Notes: generated by a model from the letters alone, not told the origin. Numbered from the stretch's first letter, positions 54,092-61,525 are shown. The stretch: DNA of 62,592 nucleotides from Candidatus Omnitrophota bacterium (GCA_903884815.1 CAISGE010000057.1:1-62592); one strand, 5' to 3'. Numbers and translations are program-made.

Positions 54092-54096
54092 CCAAA

Positions 54097-54147
54097 TTTC
54101 AACCTGCGCGGTTGAAAACAAACCATTTTCAACCGCGCAGGTTGAAA
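54097..54147. repeat. Perfect 22-bp inverted repeat after the giant gene
   Basis: Arms 54097-54118 and 54126-54147 are exact reverse complements with a 7-base loop. Each arm is itself a small inverted repeat (TTTCAACC, five bases, GGTTGAAA). A further TTGAAA/TTTCAA pair follows at 54150-54165. No T-run, so it is at most a Rho-independent-like pause or mRNA 3' end stabiliser. Confidence 0.8.
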
Positions 54148-54244
54148 GGGTTGAAAAGCTTTCAAAATTCTGATCTCCATTAATATAAATTAACGCGTGA
54201 TCAGGTGTCGTGACGTCTTGTTTGAAATTAGACTGACACGGTGC

Positions 54245-54273
54245 TAGCGATTCCGGTCGAGTTGGGGTACAAT
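54245..54273 (+). promoter_or_regulatory. Promoter of the first radical SAM gene, predicted leaderless
   Basis: -10 TACAAT (54268-54273) with a weak -35 TAGCGA 17 bp upstream. The ATG at 54282 is 8 bases after the -10 box and lacks a Shine-Dalgarno, the same geometry as tatD. Confidence 0.45.
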
Positions 54274-54281
54274 CGAACCCC

Positions 54282-56360
54282 ATGAACATTCAGGAAAATC
54301 CCCTCAAACAGGATTCTTGTATCTGTGCCGTGACTTCGGGTGAAGTCTCTGTGCAGGGGCCTGCCCATCAATACGAACGCCTTCATCTTTATCTCATCAA
54401 ACCCTCCAAGTACGATGATGAGGGGTTCATTATTCGCTATTGGAAGGGCGTACTTCCCAGCAATACACTTTCCTGTCTCAATGGGCTCAGCGAGGATGTC
54501 CGTAACCGGGGCATTTTGGGCAAAGACCTGCAGTGGGAGATCACGCTGATCGATGATACCGTCCAGGAGATTCCCTATAAAAAGATCATCCGCGAGAGTC
54601 AGCAACCCGGCACCAAGGTGCTCACCTGCTTGGCAGGGGTTCAGTCAAATCAGATCCCCCGCGCCGCGGATATCGCCATGCGGTTCCGGGAATTTAAGAT
54701 CGATGTCATGATGGGCGGTTTTCACGTCAGCGGGGTGATGTCGACTTTGCCGGATCTCACGCCCGAACTTGTGACGCTTCGTAACGCCGGCGTGAGCCTG
54801 TGTGCCGGGGAAGCCGAGGGCGGGCATTGGGACCTGATGCTGACCGACGCGATGCAGGACCGGCTCAAGCCCGTCTATAATTTTCTGCACGACATTCCGG
54901 ATATTTCGAAGGTGCCGTTCCCGAGGATCAATCCGAAGCATCAGACGCATTATGCCCTCCAGCATTTCGGCACGCTGGACTGCGGCCGCGGGTGCCCCTA
55001 CGGATGCAGTTTCTGCACGGTTATCAATGTTCAGGGCCGGAAAATGCGTTTCCGGGATATCGACCTCCTGATCGAGGAAATACGCCAAGCTTATCGTAAA
55101 CACGAGATCTCACATTTTTTCTTTACCGATGACAATTTCTGCCGCCACAAGCATTGGGAGCAGATCCTCGACCGGATCATCGACTTGAAAGAAAAAGAAG
55201 GGATCCCGTTCCACTTTATGATGCAACTCGATACCCAGGCGCACACGGTGCCGAATTTTGTCGAAAAGTGCGCCCGCGCCGGATGCCGCCAGGTCTTTAT
55301 TGGAATGGAAAGCCTTAATCCTGAGAATTTGAAGGCCGTCAAGAAGAACCAGAACGATATCGAGAATTTCAAGAAGCTCGTGGATTCCTTCCAGGAAGTC
55401 GGGGTCGTCTGCCATCTCGCCTATATCATCGGATTTCCCCTCGACACCGTGGAGTCGGTCAAGCAGGATGTCGAAAAGCTGATGTCGCTCGGGGCGGGCC
55501 AGGCCTCGTTTTTCATGATGACTCCGCTGCCGGGAGCGATGGACTACAAAAACGCCTTGGCCCGGGGACTCTTGATGGACGCCGATCTGAATAATTATGA
55601 CACGTTCCACGAAACCCATCGTCACCCGCGCATGAAGCCGGGGGAATGGCAGGCTGCCTACGACGCCGCGTGGCAGTCTTTTTACAGCGTGGAAAACATG
55701 AAAAATATCCTGACCCGGAATCTCCAGGCGGATAATTACTGGGGCATTTTTTCAAACTTTATGTGGTACAAGAATTCCATCGATGTGGAGTCCGGGCATC
55801 CGATGATCCACGGATTCTTTCGCCTGAAACCGCGTGTGGAGCGCCGTCCGGGGTATCCGGTCGAAAGCCGCTGGGTCCATTTTAAGCGGAGAACGTCCGA
55901 TATCTTGGGGAATATTAAGGGTCGTTGGCATCTGGTGCTTGAACTCGAGGAGGTCTGGCTTGCCACGCGAAGGCGCAGTCAGCTTGAAAAGAAAGTGATC
56001 ACCGAGGTCGCGCGTCTCACACAGTGCGCGAAGGAATGGCGGGAGCTTGGGATCTCCGAACTCCATCATCTTTATCAGTCGGCAGCCACAGCGCTTGAGA
56101 AAAAAGGTGTTTATCGTTTCCGCATCCCGTCGCGTTTCCAACTTTGGCTGCACCGGGTGAACGTGTTTTCGATACGCCTGACTTTCACGCGCGTGCCCCT
56201 TCAGCGTTTTTGGATTAATGTTCGGGATTCCCTCAGGAAAGGGGATGTCCTGCGCGTCAATTATATCCGAGTGTTTTTTACAACGCTCGAGGAAATGGCC
56301 TTGTTCTCCAGGTTCATTCTTTCGATCGTTATTTCCGGAATCTTTTTGAGGAAACACTGA
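54282..56360 (+). CDS. B12-binding domain radical SAM protein
   Basis: 692 residues. N-terminal Rossmann-like cobalamin-binding half (about 30-200) with LTCLAGVQSNQIPRAADIA and VMMGGFHVSG, then the radical SAM core with cluster motif CPYGCSFC (Cys238, Cys242, Cys245) and FFFTDDNF, FIGMESLN and AYIIGFP strands. The C-terminal 220 residues are helical and basic and end in a hydrophobic stretch, suggesting membrane association. Class B methylases of this kind modify lipids, cofactors or peptides; the substrate here is unknown. The B12 uptake operon is upstream of the giant gene, and lipid genes follow, so lipid modification is a reasonable guess. Confidence 0.87.
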   Translation: MNIQENPLKQDSCICAVTSGEVSVQGPAHQYERLHLYLIKPSKYDDEGFIIRYWKGVLPSNTLSCLNGLSEDVRNRGILGKDLQWEITLIDDTVQEIPYKKIIRESQQPGTKVLTCLAGVQSNQIPRAADIAMRFREFKIDVMMGGFHVSGVMSTLPDLTPELVTLRNAGVSLCAGEAEGGHWDLMLTDAMQDRLKPVYNFLHDIPDISKVPFPRINPKHQTHYALQHFGTLDCGRGCPYGCSFCTVINVQGRKMRFRDIDLLIEEIRQAYRKHEISHFFFTDDNFCRHKHWEQILDRIIDLKEKEGIPFHFMMQLDTQAHTVPNFVEKCARAGCRQVFIGMESLNPENLKAVKKNQNDIENFKKLVDSFQEVGVVCHLAYIIGFPLDTVESVKQDVEKLMSLGAGQASFFMMTPLPGAMDYKNALARGLLMDADLNNYDTFHETHRHPRMKPGEWQAAYDAAWQSFYSVENMKNILTRNLQADNYWGIFSNFMWYKNSIDVESGHPMIHGFFRLKPRVERRPGYPVESRWVHFKRRTSDILGNIKGRWHLVLELEEVWLATRRRSQLEKKVITEVARLTQCAKEWRELGISELHHLYQSAATALEKKGVYRFRIPSRFQLWLHRVNVFSIRLTFTRVPLQRFWINVRDSLRKGDVLRVNYIRVFFTTLEEMALFSRFILSIVISGIFLRKH

Positions 56361-56366
56361 CGGCTA

Positions 56367-56486
56367 AGAACCAAGTTCCAAATAACAAGAGCCAAACAAA
56401 GTTCAAATTTCAAGATCCAAAAGAACAGCGTTGAGTTTTGGAGTTTGGAATTTGTTTGGTTCTTGGCACTTGGTTCTTGGAATTTC
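56367..56486. repeat. Inverted pair of 7-bp repeats, CCAAGAA/TTCTTGG family
   Basis: The left arm reads roughly AACCAAG, TTCCAAA, TAACAAG, AGCCAAA, TTCAAAT, TTCAAGA, TCCAAAA. The right arm reads TTGGAGT, TTGGAAT, TTTGGTTC, TTGGCAC, TTGGTTC, TTGGAAT. Same heptad spacing as the GC-rich arrays but an AT-rich unit. It fills the gap before the second radical SAM gene. Confidence 0.8.
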
Positions 56487-56498
56487 AAAAAAGAGGTT

Positions 56499-58124
56499 AT
56501 GAATTTGAAAGTTTACTTAGTTAACCCGCGTTTTCAGCCGACGATCTGGTCCTTTGAGGGTCTTCAGCCTCTGACCGGGACCCGGTTTTCCACGACGCCG
56601 CTGGGTCTTGCTACCGTGGCGGCCCTCACTCCGGCTCCTTGGGATGTCGAGATCGCGGACGAGAATGTCGAGGAAATCGATTTCGAAACGACGGCCGACC
56701 TGATCGCGATCAGCGCTTTCAATGTCCAATACCACCGGGCGCTTGAGATCATCGCGGAATTCAAAAAACGCGGTAAGAAGATCGCCGTCGGCGGCCCCTA
56801 CAACAGCCTTTTTCCTGAAGCGTTCGAAGGGAAATGTGATTTCCGGATCGTCGGGGAGGCTGAAGAAATATGGCCCGAATTTCTCCGCGATTTTGAGCAG
56901 GGGACGACCCGGGAACTCTATAAGGCGGCCCAAAAAGCGGATATCAAAAAAAGTCCGGTGCCGCGCTACGACCTCATCCGGGGCGACCGCTACAATATGT
57001 TCTCCCTTCAGACGAGCCGCGGCTGTCCTTTTTCCTGCGAGTTCTGCGACATTATCGTGATGGATGGACGCGTGCCTCGCACCAAGACGATCGAACAGGT
57101 GCTTGCCGAGGTCGATCACTGCGTGAAACAAGGCGCTCATTATATTGTCTTTGGTGACGCGAACTTCATCGGCAATATTCCTTACGCACGGGAACTTTTG
57201 AAGGCCCTCGCGGATTATTCGAAAAAGAATGATTATCCCATCGAGTTTTCGTGTGAACTCACGATCAACGTGGCGCATCACCCCGACCTTCTGGAACTCT
57301 TTCAGGCCGCGAATTTCTACGCTTTGTTCGTCGGGATTGAGTCGCCCCGCCGCGCGAGTCTTGTGGAATCCGGCAAGATCCAGAACACCCGCGAGAACAT
57401 ATTGGAAGATATCAAGCGGATCCACTCTTATCATCTGACCGTTGTGGCCGGGATGATCGTGGGGTTTGATGCGGATGATAAATATATCTTTAAAGAAACT
57501 TTTGATTTTCTGATGGAGTTGGGGATCCCGTTCACCACCTGCGGGACGCTCATGGCGCTTCCCAATACACCTTTAATGAAGCGGCTTGAAGCGGAAGGAC
57601 GTCTTTTGAGCCTGGACTGGACGGAGACCAAGGGACATGGGTCCTCGGACTGTAACTTTATCCCGAAACTGATGACGCCTGAGGAGCTTCAGCAAGGTTA
57701 CAACTGGCTTAGCCGGTGTCTCTATCGCTACGACACGTACGCCGACCGGTTGGTGACAGCGCTCAACCGTTTCCGAAACCTGAATCCGGAGCACAAGCGC
57801 GCGTCGCTCGATCTCAAATTTACGATGGTTCTCATCAAGTTGCTGGGTTATTACCTGCTGACTTTTGATTTCGAACGGATGAAATTTTTTACAAAAACCT
57901 TTTGGCGCGTGGCGAAGGGCGGACCGTCCTCGATGGGAAAATGGCTGGAATTTTTCCGTTGGATTTCGACGCACCGAGCTTTTCGCATCTATGTGACGCA
58001 AACTCAAGGGGTTCCGGAGGGACAGGACCCGAAGAAACCGCCTTTTGAAGAGGCCGGGGATCTTGGGGGCCCGAAAATAAATTCCATCCAGAATGATCCC
58101 ACTCCCGCGGAGGTGGCGTTGTGA
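56499..58124 (+). CDS. B12-binding radical SAM protein with DUF4070-type tail (HpnP-like)
   Basis: 541 residues. N-terminal cobalamin-binding half (LKVYLVNPRFQPTIWSFEGL, GKKIAVGGPYNS, FRIVGEAEEIWPEFL), radical SAM motif CPFSCEFC (Cys176, Cys180, Cys183) with RTKTIEQVLAEVD, and a C-terminal DUF4070-like helical region. The layout matches the class that includes the hopanoid C-2 methylase HpnP, but no hopanoid genes are present here. Start: ATG 56499 with AGAGG just upstream; an extension to 56445 would read through the heptad repeat. It heads a four-gene overlapping operon with psd, pssA and a LysE exporter, pointing to membrane lipids. Confidence 0.88.
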   Translation: MNLKVYLVNPRFQPTIWSFEGLQPLTGTRFSTTPLGLATVAALTPAPWDVEIADENVEEIDFETTADLIAISAFNVQYHRALEIIAEFKKRGKKIAVGGPYNSLFPEAFEGKCDFRIVGEAEEIWPEFLRDFEQGTTRELYKAAQKADIKKSPVPRYDLIRGDRYNMFSLQTSRGCPFSCEFCDIIVMDGRVPRTKTIEQVLAEVDHCVKQGAHYIVFGDANFIGNIPYARELLKALADYSKKNDYPIEFSCELTINVAHHPDLLELFQAANFYALFVGIESPRRASLVESGKIQNTRENILEDIKRIHSYHLTVVAGMIVGFDADDKYIFKETFDFLMELGIPFTTCGTLMALPNTPLMKRLEAEGRLLSLDWTETKGHGSSDCNFIPKLMTPEELQQGYNWLSRCLYRYDTYADRLVTALNRFRNLNPEHKRASLDLKFTMVLIKLLGYYLLTFDFERMKFFTKTFWRVAKGGPSSMGKWLEFFRWISTHRAFRIYVTQTQGVPEGQDPKKPPFEEAGDLGGPKINSIQNDPTPAEVAL

Positions 58125-58777
58125 TCAATATCGCGAACACGATCCCGATCGATAAGCGGGTGTGGCCGGGGATCTGGCTGATCGCCATGCTTTGGGGGAC
58201 GCAATTCCTTTGGCGTGTTCCCTATGAGACCCCGGTGCTCGCGGTACTTCTAGCGTTCCATCTCTTTTTTTTCAGGGATCCTCATCGGGAGGCTCCGCGG
58301 AATCATGGATTGCTTTCGCCGGCCGACGGGACCGTGGCAAGTATCGATGAGACCTATGAGGATCGATTTCTTCATGAGAAGGCGGTCCGTATTCGCATTT
58401 TTCTTTCGATCTTTAGTGTGCATGTGACGCGCTCGCCTCTCGCCGGGATCGTTAAGTACCAACAGTATGTGTCAGGAAAATTCCTGAACGCGCTTCGCAA
58501 GGATTGCTACGACCAAAACGAATCCAACTGGATCGGAATCGAGAATCGCGCACGGCGTGTCCTGGTCCGTCAGCTGACCGGCGCGATCGCGCGGCGTATC
58601 TATTCAGATGTGTCGATAGGGCAGGTGATGGGGCGCGGAGAGAAGCTGGGCATGATCTGTTACGGGTCCGGCGTGGAGATCTGTATTCCCGCAAGACTTT
58701 TTCGCGTGGATCTCAAGGTGGGGCAGCATGTGGCCGGCGGAAGGTCGGTTCTCGGAACCTGGAACGATGAGGTCTAA
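58121..58777 (+). CDS. psd: Phosphatidylserine decarboxylase, short type
   Basis: 218 residues of the short Psd/archaetidylserine decarboxylase type. Membrane segments about 15-50, then LLSPADGTV, FLSIFSVHVTRSPLAG and the self-cleavage site near GMICYGSGVEI, where Ser becomes the pyruvoyl group (YGS). It converts phosphatidylserine to phosphatidylethanolamine. Start: GTG 58121 overlapping the previous stop by 4 bases. Confidence 0.93.
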   Translation: MINIANTIPIDKRVWPGIWLIAMLWGTQFLWRVPYETPVLAVLLAFHLFFFRDPHREAPRNHGLLSPADGTVASIDETYEDRFLHEKAVRIRIFLSIFSVHVTRSPLAGIVKYQQYVSGKFLNALRKDCYDQNESNWIGIENRARRVLVRQLTGAIARRIYSDVSIGQVMGRGEKLGMICYGSGVEICIPARLFRVDLKVGQHVAGGRSVLGTWNDEV

Positions 58778-59522
58778 AGGCGTGAAAAACCGTTTTATAT
58801 TCACCACCGCAGCCTTTCCCAACATGATCACCCTGCTTAATTTAGTCGCGGGATTCTTTTCCATTCTGATGAGTGTCCAGGAAAAATATGAATATGCCGT
58901 CTGGCTGGTCATGCTCGCGCTGGTGCTCGATTCTCTGGACGGACATGTGGCCCGCATCTTCGGGAACGAAACGGATTTCGGCCGAGAATTAGATTCCCTT
59001 GCGGACGCTGTCTCTTTTGTTGTGGCGCCGTGTATGCTGGTCACCAAGATTTTTTTTATGAATGCCTCGGTCGTGTTGCTGGTGGTCGTCGTTTTCTATC
59101 TTTGCTGCGGCATTTTCCGGTTGGCGCGTTTCAATGTGAATCCGACCCATGGCGGGTTTTTTGAGGGGCTTCCGACGCCGGCCGCCGCGCTGACGCTGAT
59201 GATGACGATGCTGGCCTTCCACAAGAATCTCTGGTTCGACCGCTCTGTTTCACTGATCAGCGTGGTATTTCTTATGACAGCGCTGGGATTTCTCATGGTC
59301 AGTGATATCCCTTATCCCAAAGTTTCGGCTGTTAAATTTCGTAGTTGGAGAACCTTGTTTTTTGTGCAGGTGGTGATTTTTTCCACCGCGTGGTTCTACC
59401 TGAATTTAGCAAGCGCGACGGCTGCGATCTTTGTGGCGTTTGTCCTGCTTTCCCCCTTCTACTGCGCGGCTCTTCATAAGCAGACCGATGACAGCGTCCC
59501 GGACGACGCAAGAGGCGCCTGA
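58767..59522 (+). CDS. pssA: CDP-diacylglycerol-serine O-phosphatidyltransferase
   Basis: 251 residues with about seven membrane segments and a perfect CDP-alcohol phosphotransferase motif: Asp58-Gly59, Ala62-Arg63, Gly72, Asp76, Asp80. It makes phosphatidylserine, the substrate of the preceding enzyme. ATG 58767 overlaps psd by 11 bases with GGAA upstream. Confidence 0.94.
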   Translation: MRSKGVKNRFIFTTAAFPNMITLLNLVAGFFSILMSVQEKYEYAVWLVMLALVLDSLDGHVARIFGNETDFGRELDSLADAVSFVVAPCMLVTKIFFMNASVVLLVVVVFYLCCGIFRLARFNVNPTHGGFFEGLPTPAAALTLMMTMLAFHKNLWFDRSVSLISVVFLMTALGFLMVSDIPYPKVSAVKFRSWRTLFFVQVVIFSTAWFYLNLASATAAIFVAFVLLSPFYCAALHKQTDDSVPDDARGA

Positions 59523-60130
59523 TGCATCTGGGGATCTTGGCCGGTTTTTTGGCCGCGAGTCTCGGTTGGCAGATCAATCTTCTCGCAATACAGAGGGGCC
59601 TTCTCCGCGGCCGGGTTGCGGCGCTCCTTGTCGGAGCCGGCGCGATTGTCGCGGACATGATCTTCCTGTCGCTCGGACTCGCGGGGACCACGCCTATCCT
59701 GGAGCATCCGGAGTGGTGGGGGATCATCCGTTGGGTGGGGATCACGGTGATCTTGATCCTTGCTGCGCGTGTTCTTTTCATTCATAGCAAGCCCCCCACG
59801 GAACTCGAGACGGTTCAGAAAAGGAATCCCTCGAAGAACTTTTTTGTAGGTTTTCTTGTGGTGATATCGAATCCCGTGGTCTTTCTTATGTGGATCGCGA
59901 CCGTCGGTTTTCTCCGGGCCCATTTTCCGGAAGCCCGTACGCCGTGGTTCAGGGAGCTTTTCTTGTCGGGGTTCCTGATCGGGGGGGTGCTCTGGTTCGT
60001 CCCCCTGGCTTTCATTTTTCTCAAGAAGTTGACGCTCTGGACCGAGAAAAACCACTCGGTCCTCTCCCGCATTTCGGGCGGCGTGCTTATTGCTGTGGCG
60101 CTCTTCCTGATTTTTTTCGAAAAGTTTTAA
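59522..60130 (+). CDS. LysE/RhtB-family exporter-like membrane protein
   Basis: 202 residues with about six membrane segments. LGILAGFLAASLGWQINLLAIQRG and NPSKNFFVGFLVVISNPVVFLMW match the LysE fold, whose members export amino acids. The usual GxxxGP start of LysE is altered (GWQINLLAIQRG). The ATG overlaps the pssA stop by one base (TGATG), so it is the last gene of the lipid operon. Confidence 0.82.
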   Translation: MHLGILAGFLAASLGWQINLLAIQRGLLRGRVAALLVGAGAIVADMIFLSLGLAGTTPILEHPEWWGIIRWVGITVILILAARVLFIHSKPPTELETVQKRNPSKNFFVGFLVVISNPVVFLMWIATVGFLRAHFPEARTPWFRELFLSGFLIGGVLWFVPLAFIFLKKLTLWTEKNHSVLSRISGGVLIAVALFLIFFEKF

Positions 60131-60134
60131 TTAG

Positions 60135-60163
60135 TTGCCATTTTTAAAACGATTTGGTATAGT
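60135..60163 (+). promoter_or_regulatory. Sigma-70-type promoter of the DUF4912-GH57 operon
   Basis: TTGCCA (60135-60140), 17 bp, TATAGT (60158-60163). It starts 5 bp after the LysE stop and leaves a leader of about 145 nt. Confidence 0.7.
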
Positions 60164-60202
60164 GCCCGTGCTTTTCCATCTCGTCTTTTGAATTACCAGT
60201 AA

Positions 60203-60289
60203 TTCCTTGGCGCTACTGTTGTCTGATCTTATAGTTTCTTAATACATTCTCTAGCGCATTGATTTAAAAGTGTCATTTTCGCCAAGGAA
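60203..60289 (+). promoter_or_regulatory. Structured 5' leader: 10-bp long-range stem
   Basis: TTCCTTGGCG (60203-60212) pairs exactly with CGCCAAGGAA (60280-60289), enclosing 67 bases. The stem ends about 11 bases before the AAGGA of the DUF4912 gene. I do not recognise a riboswitch class. Confidence 0.45.
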
Positions 60290-60314
60290 ATAATTTTTGA
60301 AAAGGACGGAACAG

Positions 60315-61523
60315 ATGGCGTTGTCACCCCGCAAGGCAAAAAAAGAAGTCGCGAAAGCTCCTCTCAAAAAGGTCAAGGGACCCAGCTTTATGAGAAAAGT
60401 CGCGACGAAAATTTCCGCGTTTACGAAGAAGCGATTTCCCGCCAAGACAAAAAAGTCGGATCCGGTCATTTCTAAAGAAGTCAAAGTTGCGTCTGTCAAA
60501 CCGGCTGCCAAAATAGTTCCCGCGAAAAAGAAAGAGGAACCTGTAATTTCAAAGCAAACCAAGGTCGCTCCCGAACCGTCTGCGTTGCTTCGTAAACGGG
60601 TTGCCGCCAAAAAAGAAACTCCGGTCATTCCCAGGCAGCCCAAGGTTTCTGCGGTTCCGGTCGTGAAATCCGTGATCGCGGCACCGAAGATCGAAAAGCG
60701 CGTTTTTCAGGAAATGCCGCGAGAACTTCCCGACAATTATGGCGACGATCAGATCTATCTCATTGTGCGCGATCCTTACTGGATCTACACCTATTGGGAG
60801 ATCCAGGACAATTATCAACGGGAGCAACTCGAGAAGCTTGGCGGGAATTGGGAAAACGTCGTTTCCGTGCTGCGCGTCTATGACACCACGGATGAAAGCC
60901 AGAAGACCTCTTTTTCGGACGTCGTGCTCCAGAATATGGTCAAATGCTGGTACCTTAACACGCAGCCGAACCACAGCTACTTCGTTGAGCTTGGCCTTTT
61001 GCACAAGGACGGCCGCTTTATCTGTCTCGCCAAGTCCAATCTTGTGACGACTCCAAGGTCCGGAATGTCGGAGATCATTGATGATCAGTGGATGTCGATC
61101 GATTTTGACAAGATGTACGCGCTTTCGGGTGGCTTTCAAGTCGGTAAAAGCTCCGAAGAGCTCCGCAAACTCATGGAAGAGCGTTTCAAGAACGCGATCA
61201 CGTCAGGCTCCGGGGCCGGTGCTGTTTCCAGCTTGTCGAGTCCGGTCAAGATCAAGCAGCGCGGCTTTCATTTCTGGCTGGAGTGTGAGCTCATTATTTA
61301 CGGCGGGACGGAGCCCGATGCCAAAGTCACGATGCAGGGAAGACCCGTTCAGCTCCGGCCGGACGGAACGTTCACCCTCCGTTACGGACTTCCGGACGGA
61401 AAATTCATCTTTGATTGCCACGCGGAATCCTCCGACGGTATCGAAGAACGGGTCATTACACCGATCATCGGCCGTAACACAGAAAGGCCCGCGCCTGTCC
61501 TGAAGACAGGAAAGCTCTCGTAA
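60315..61523 (+). CDS. DUF4912 protein with a histone-H1-like basic N-terminus
   Basis: 402 residues. The first 120 are Lys/Ala/Pro/Val-rich with repeated KKxEPVISKQTKVA-type units, probably disordered. Residues about 140-240 are the DUF4912 domain (LPDNYGDDQIYLIVRDPYWIYTYWEI, NHSYFVELGLL, FICLAKSNLV). A C-terminal beta domain (FWLECELIIYGGTEPDAKVTMQGR) resembles a carbohydrate-binding or Ig-like fold. DUF4912 genes are often adjacent to GH57 genes, as here (2 bp gap), suggesting a partner in alpha-glucan metabolism. Confidence 0.87.
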   Translation: MALSPRKAKKEVAKAPLKKVKGPSFMRKVATKISAFTKKRFPAKTKKSDPVISKEVKVASVKPAAKIVPAKKKEEPVISKQTKVAPEPSALLRKRVAAKKETPVIPRQPKVSAVPVVKSVIAAPKIEKRVFQEMPRELPDNYGDDQIYLIVRDPYWIYTYWEIQDNYQREQLEKLGGNWENVVSVLRVYDTTDESQKTSFSDVVLQNMVKCWYLNTQPNHSYFVELGLLHKDGRFICLAKSNLVTTPRSGMSEIIDDQWMSIDFDKMYALSGGFQVGKSSEELRKLMEERFKNAITSGSGAGAVSSLSSPVKIKQRGFHFWLECELIIYGGTEPDAKVTMQGRPVQLRPDGTFTLRYGLPDGKFIFDCHAESSDGIEERVITPIIGRNTERPAPVLKTGKLS

Positions 61524-61525
61524 CT

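Larger units (their letters stand above)
29570..52219 (+). repeat. Dispersed linker repeat R-[AST]-E-[KT]-R in the giant gene
   Basis: Fourteen exact copies begin at Arg855, 1699, 2297, 2758, 3198, 4155, 4513, 4891, 4913, 5176, 5567, 7179, 7347 and 8182. Variants occur at 637 (RAEAQ), 1451 (RAEAW), 1718 (RNEAR), 6546 (RSEVR), 6971 (RAENR) and 7701 (RSEGR). DNA consensus is CGC-NCC-GAG-AMG-CG in most copies, which is tighter than the peptide requires. Nearly all sit between recognisable modules. Confidence 0.85.

Noticed and set aside
51700..51860. CheD-like deamidase in the giant protein (GCLSCVPL followed by RHYTYFG)
   Set aside because: Only a Cys and a His in suggestive positions; the rest of the domain does not match well enough to call.
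27662..54091. Giant frame as an assembly or frameshift artefact
   Set aside because: Every recognised module is in the same frame, motifs are continuous across the linkers, and no duplicated long segments suggest misjoining. Long reads would still be decisive.
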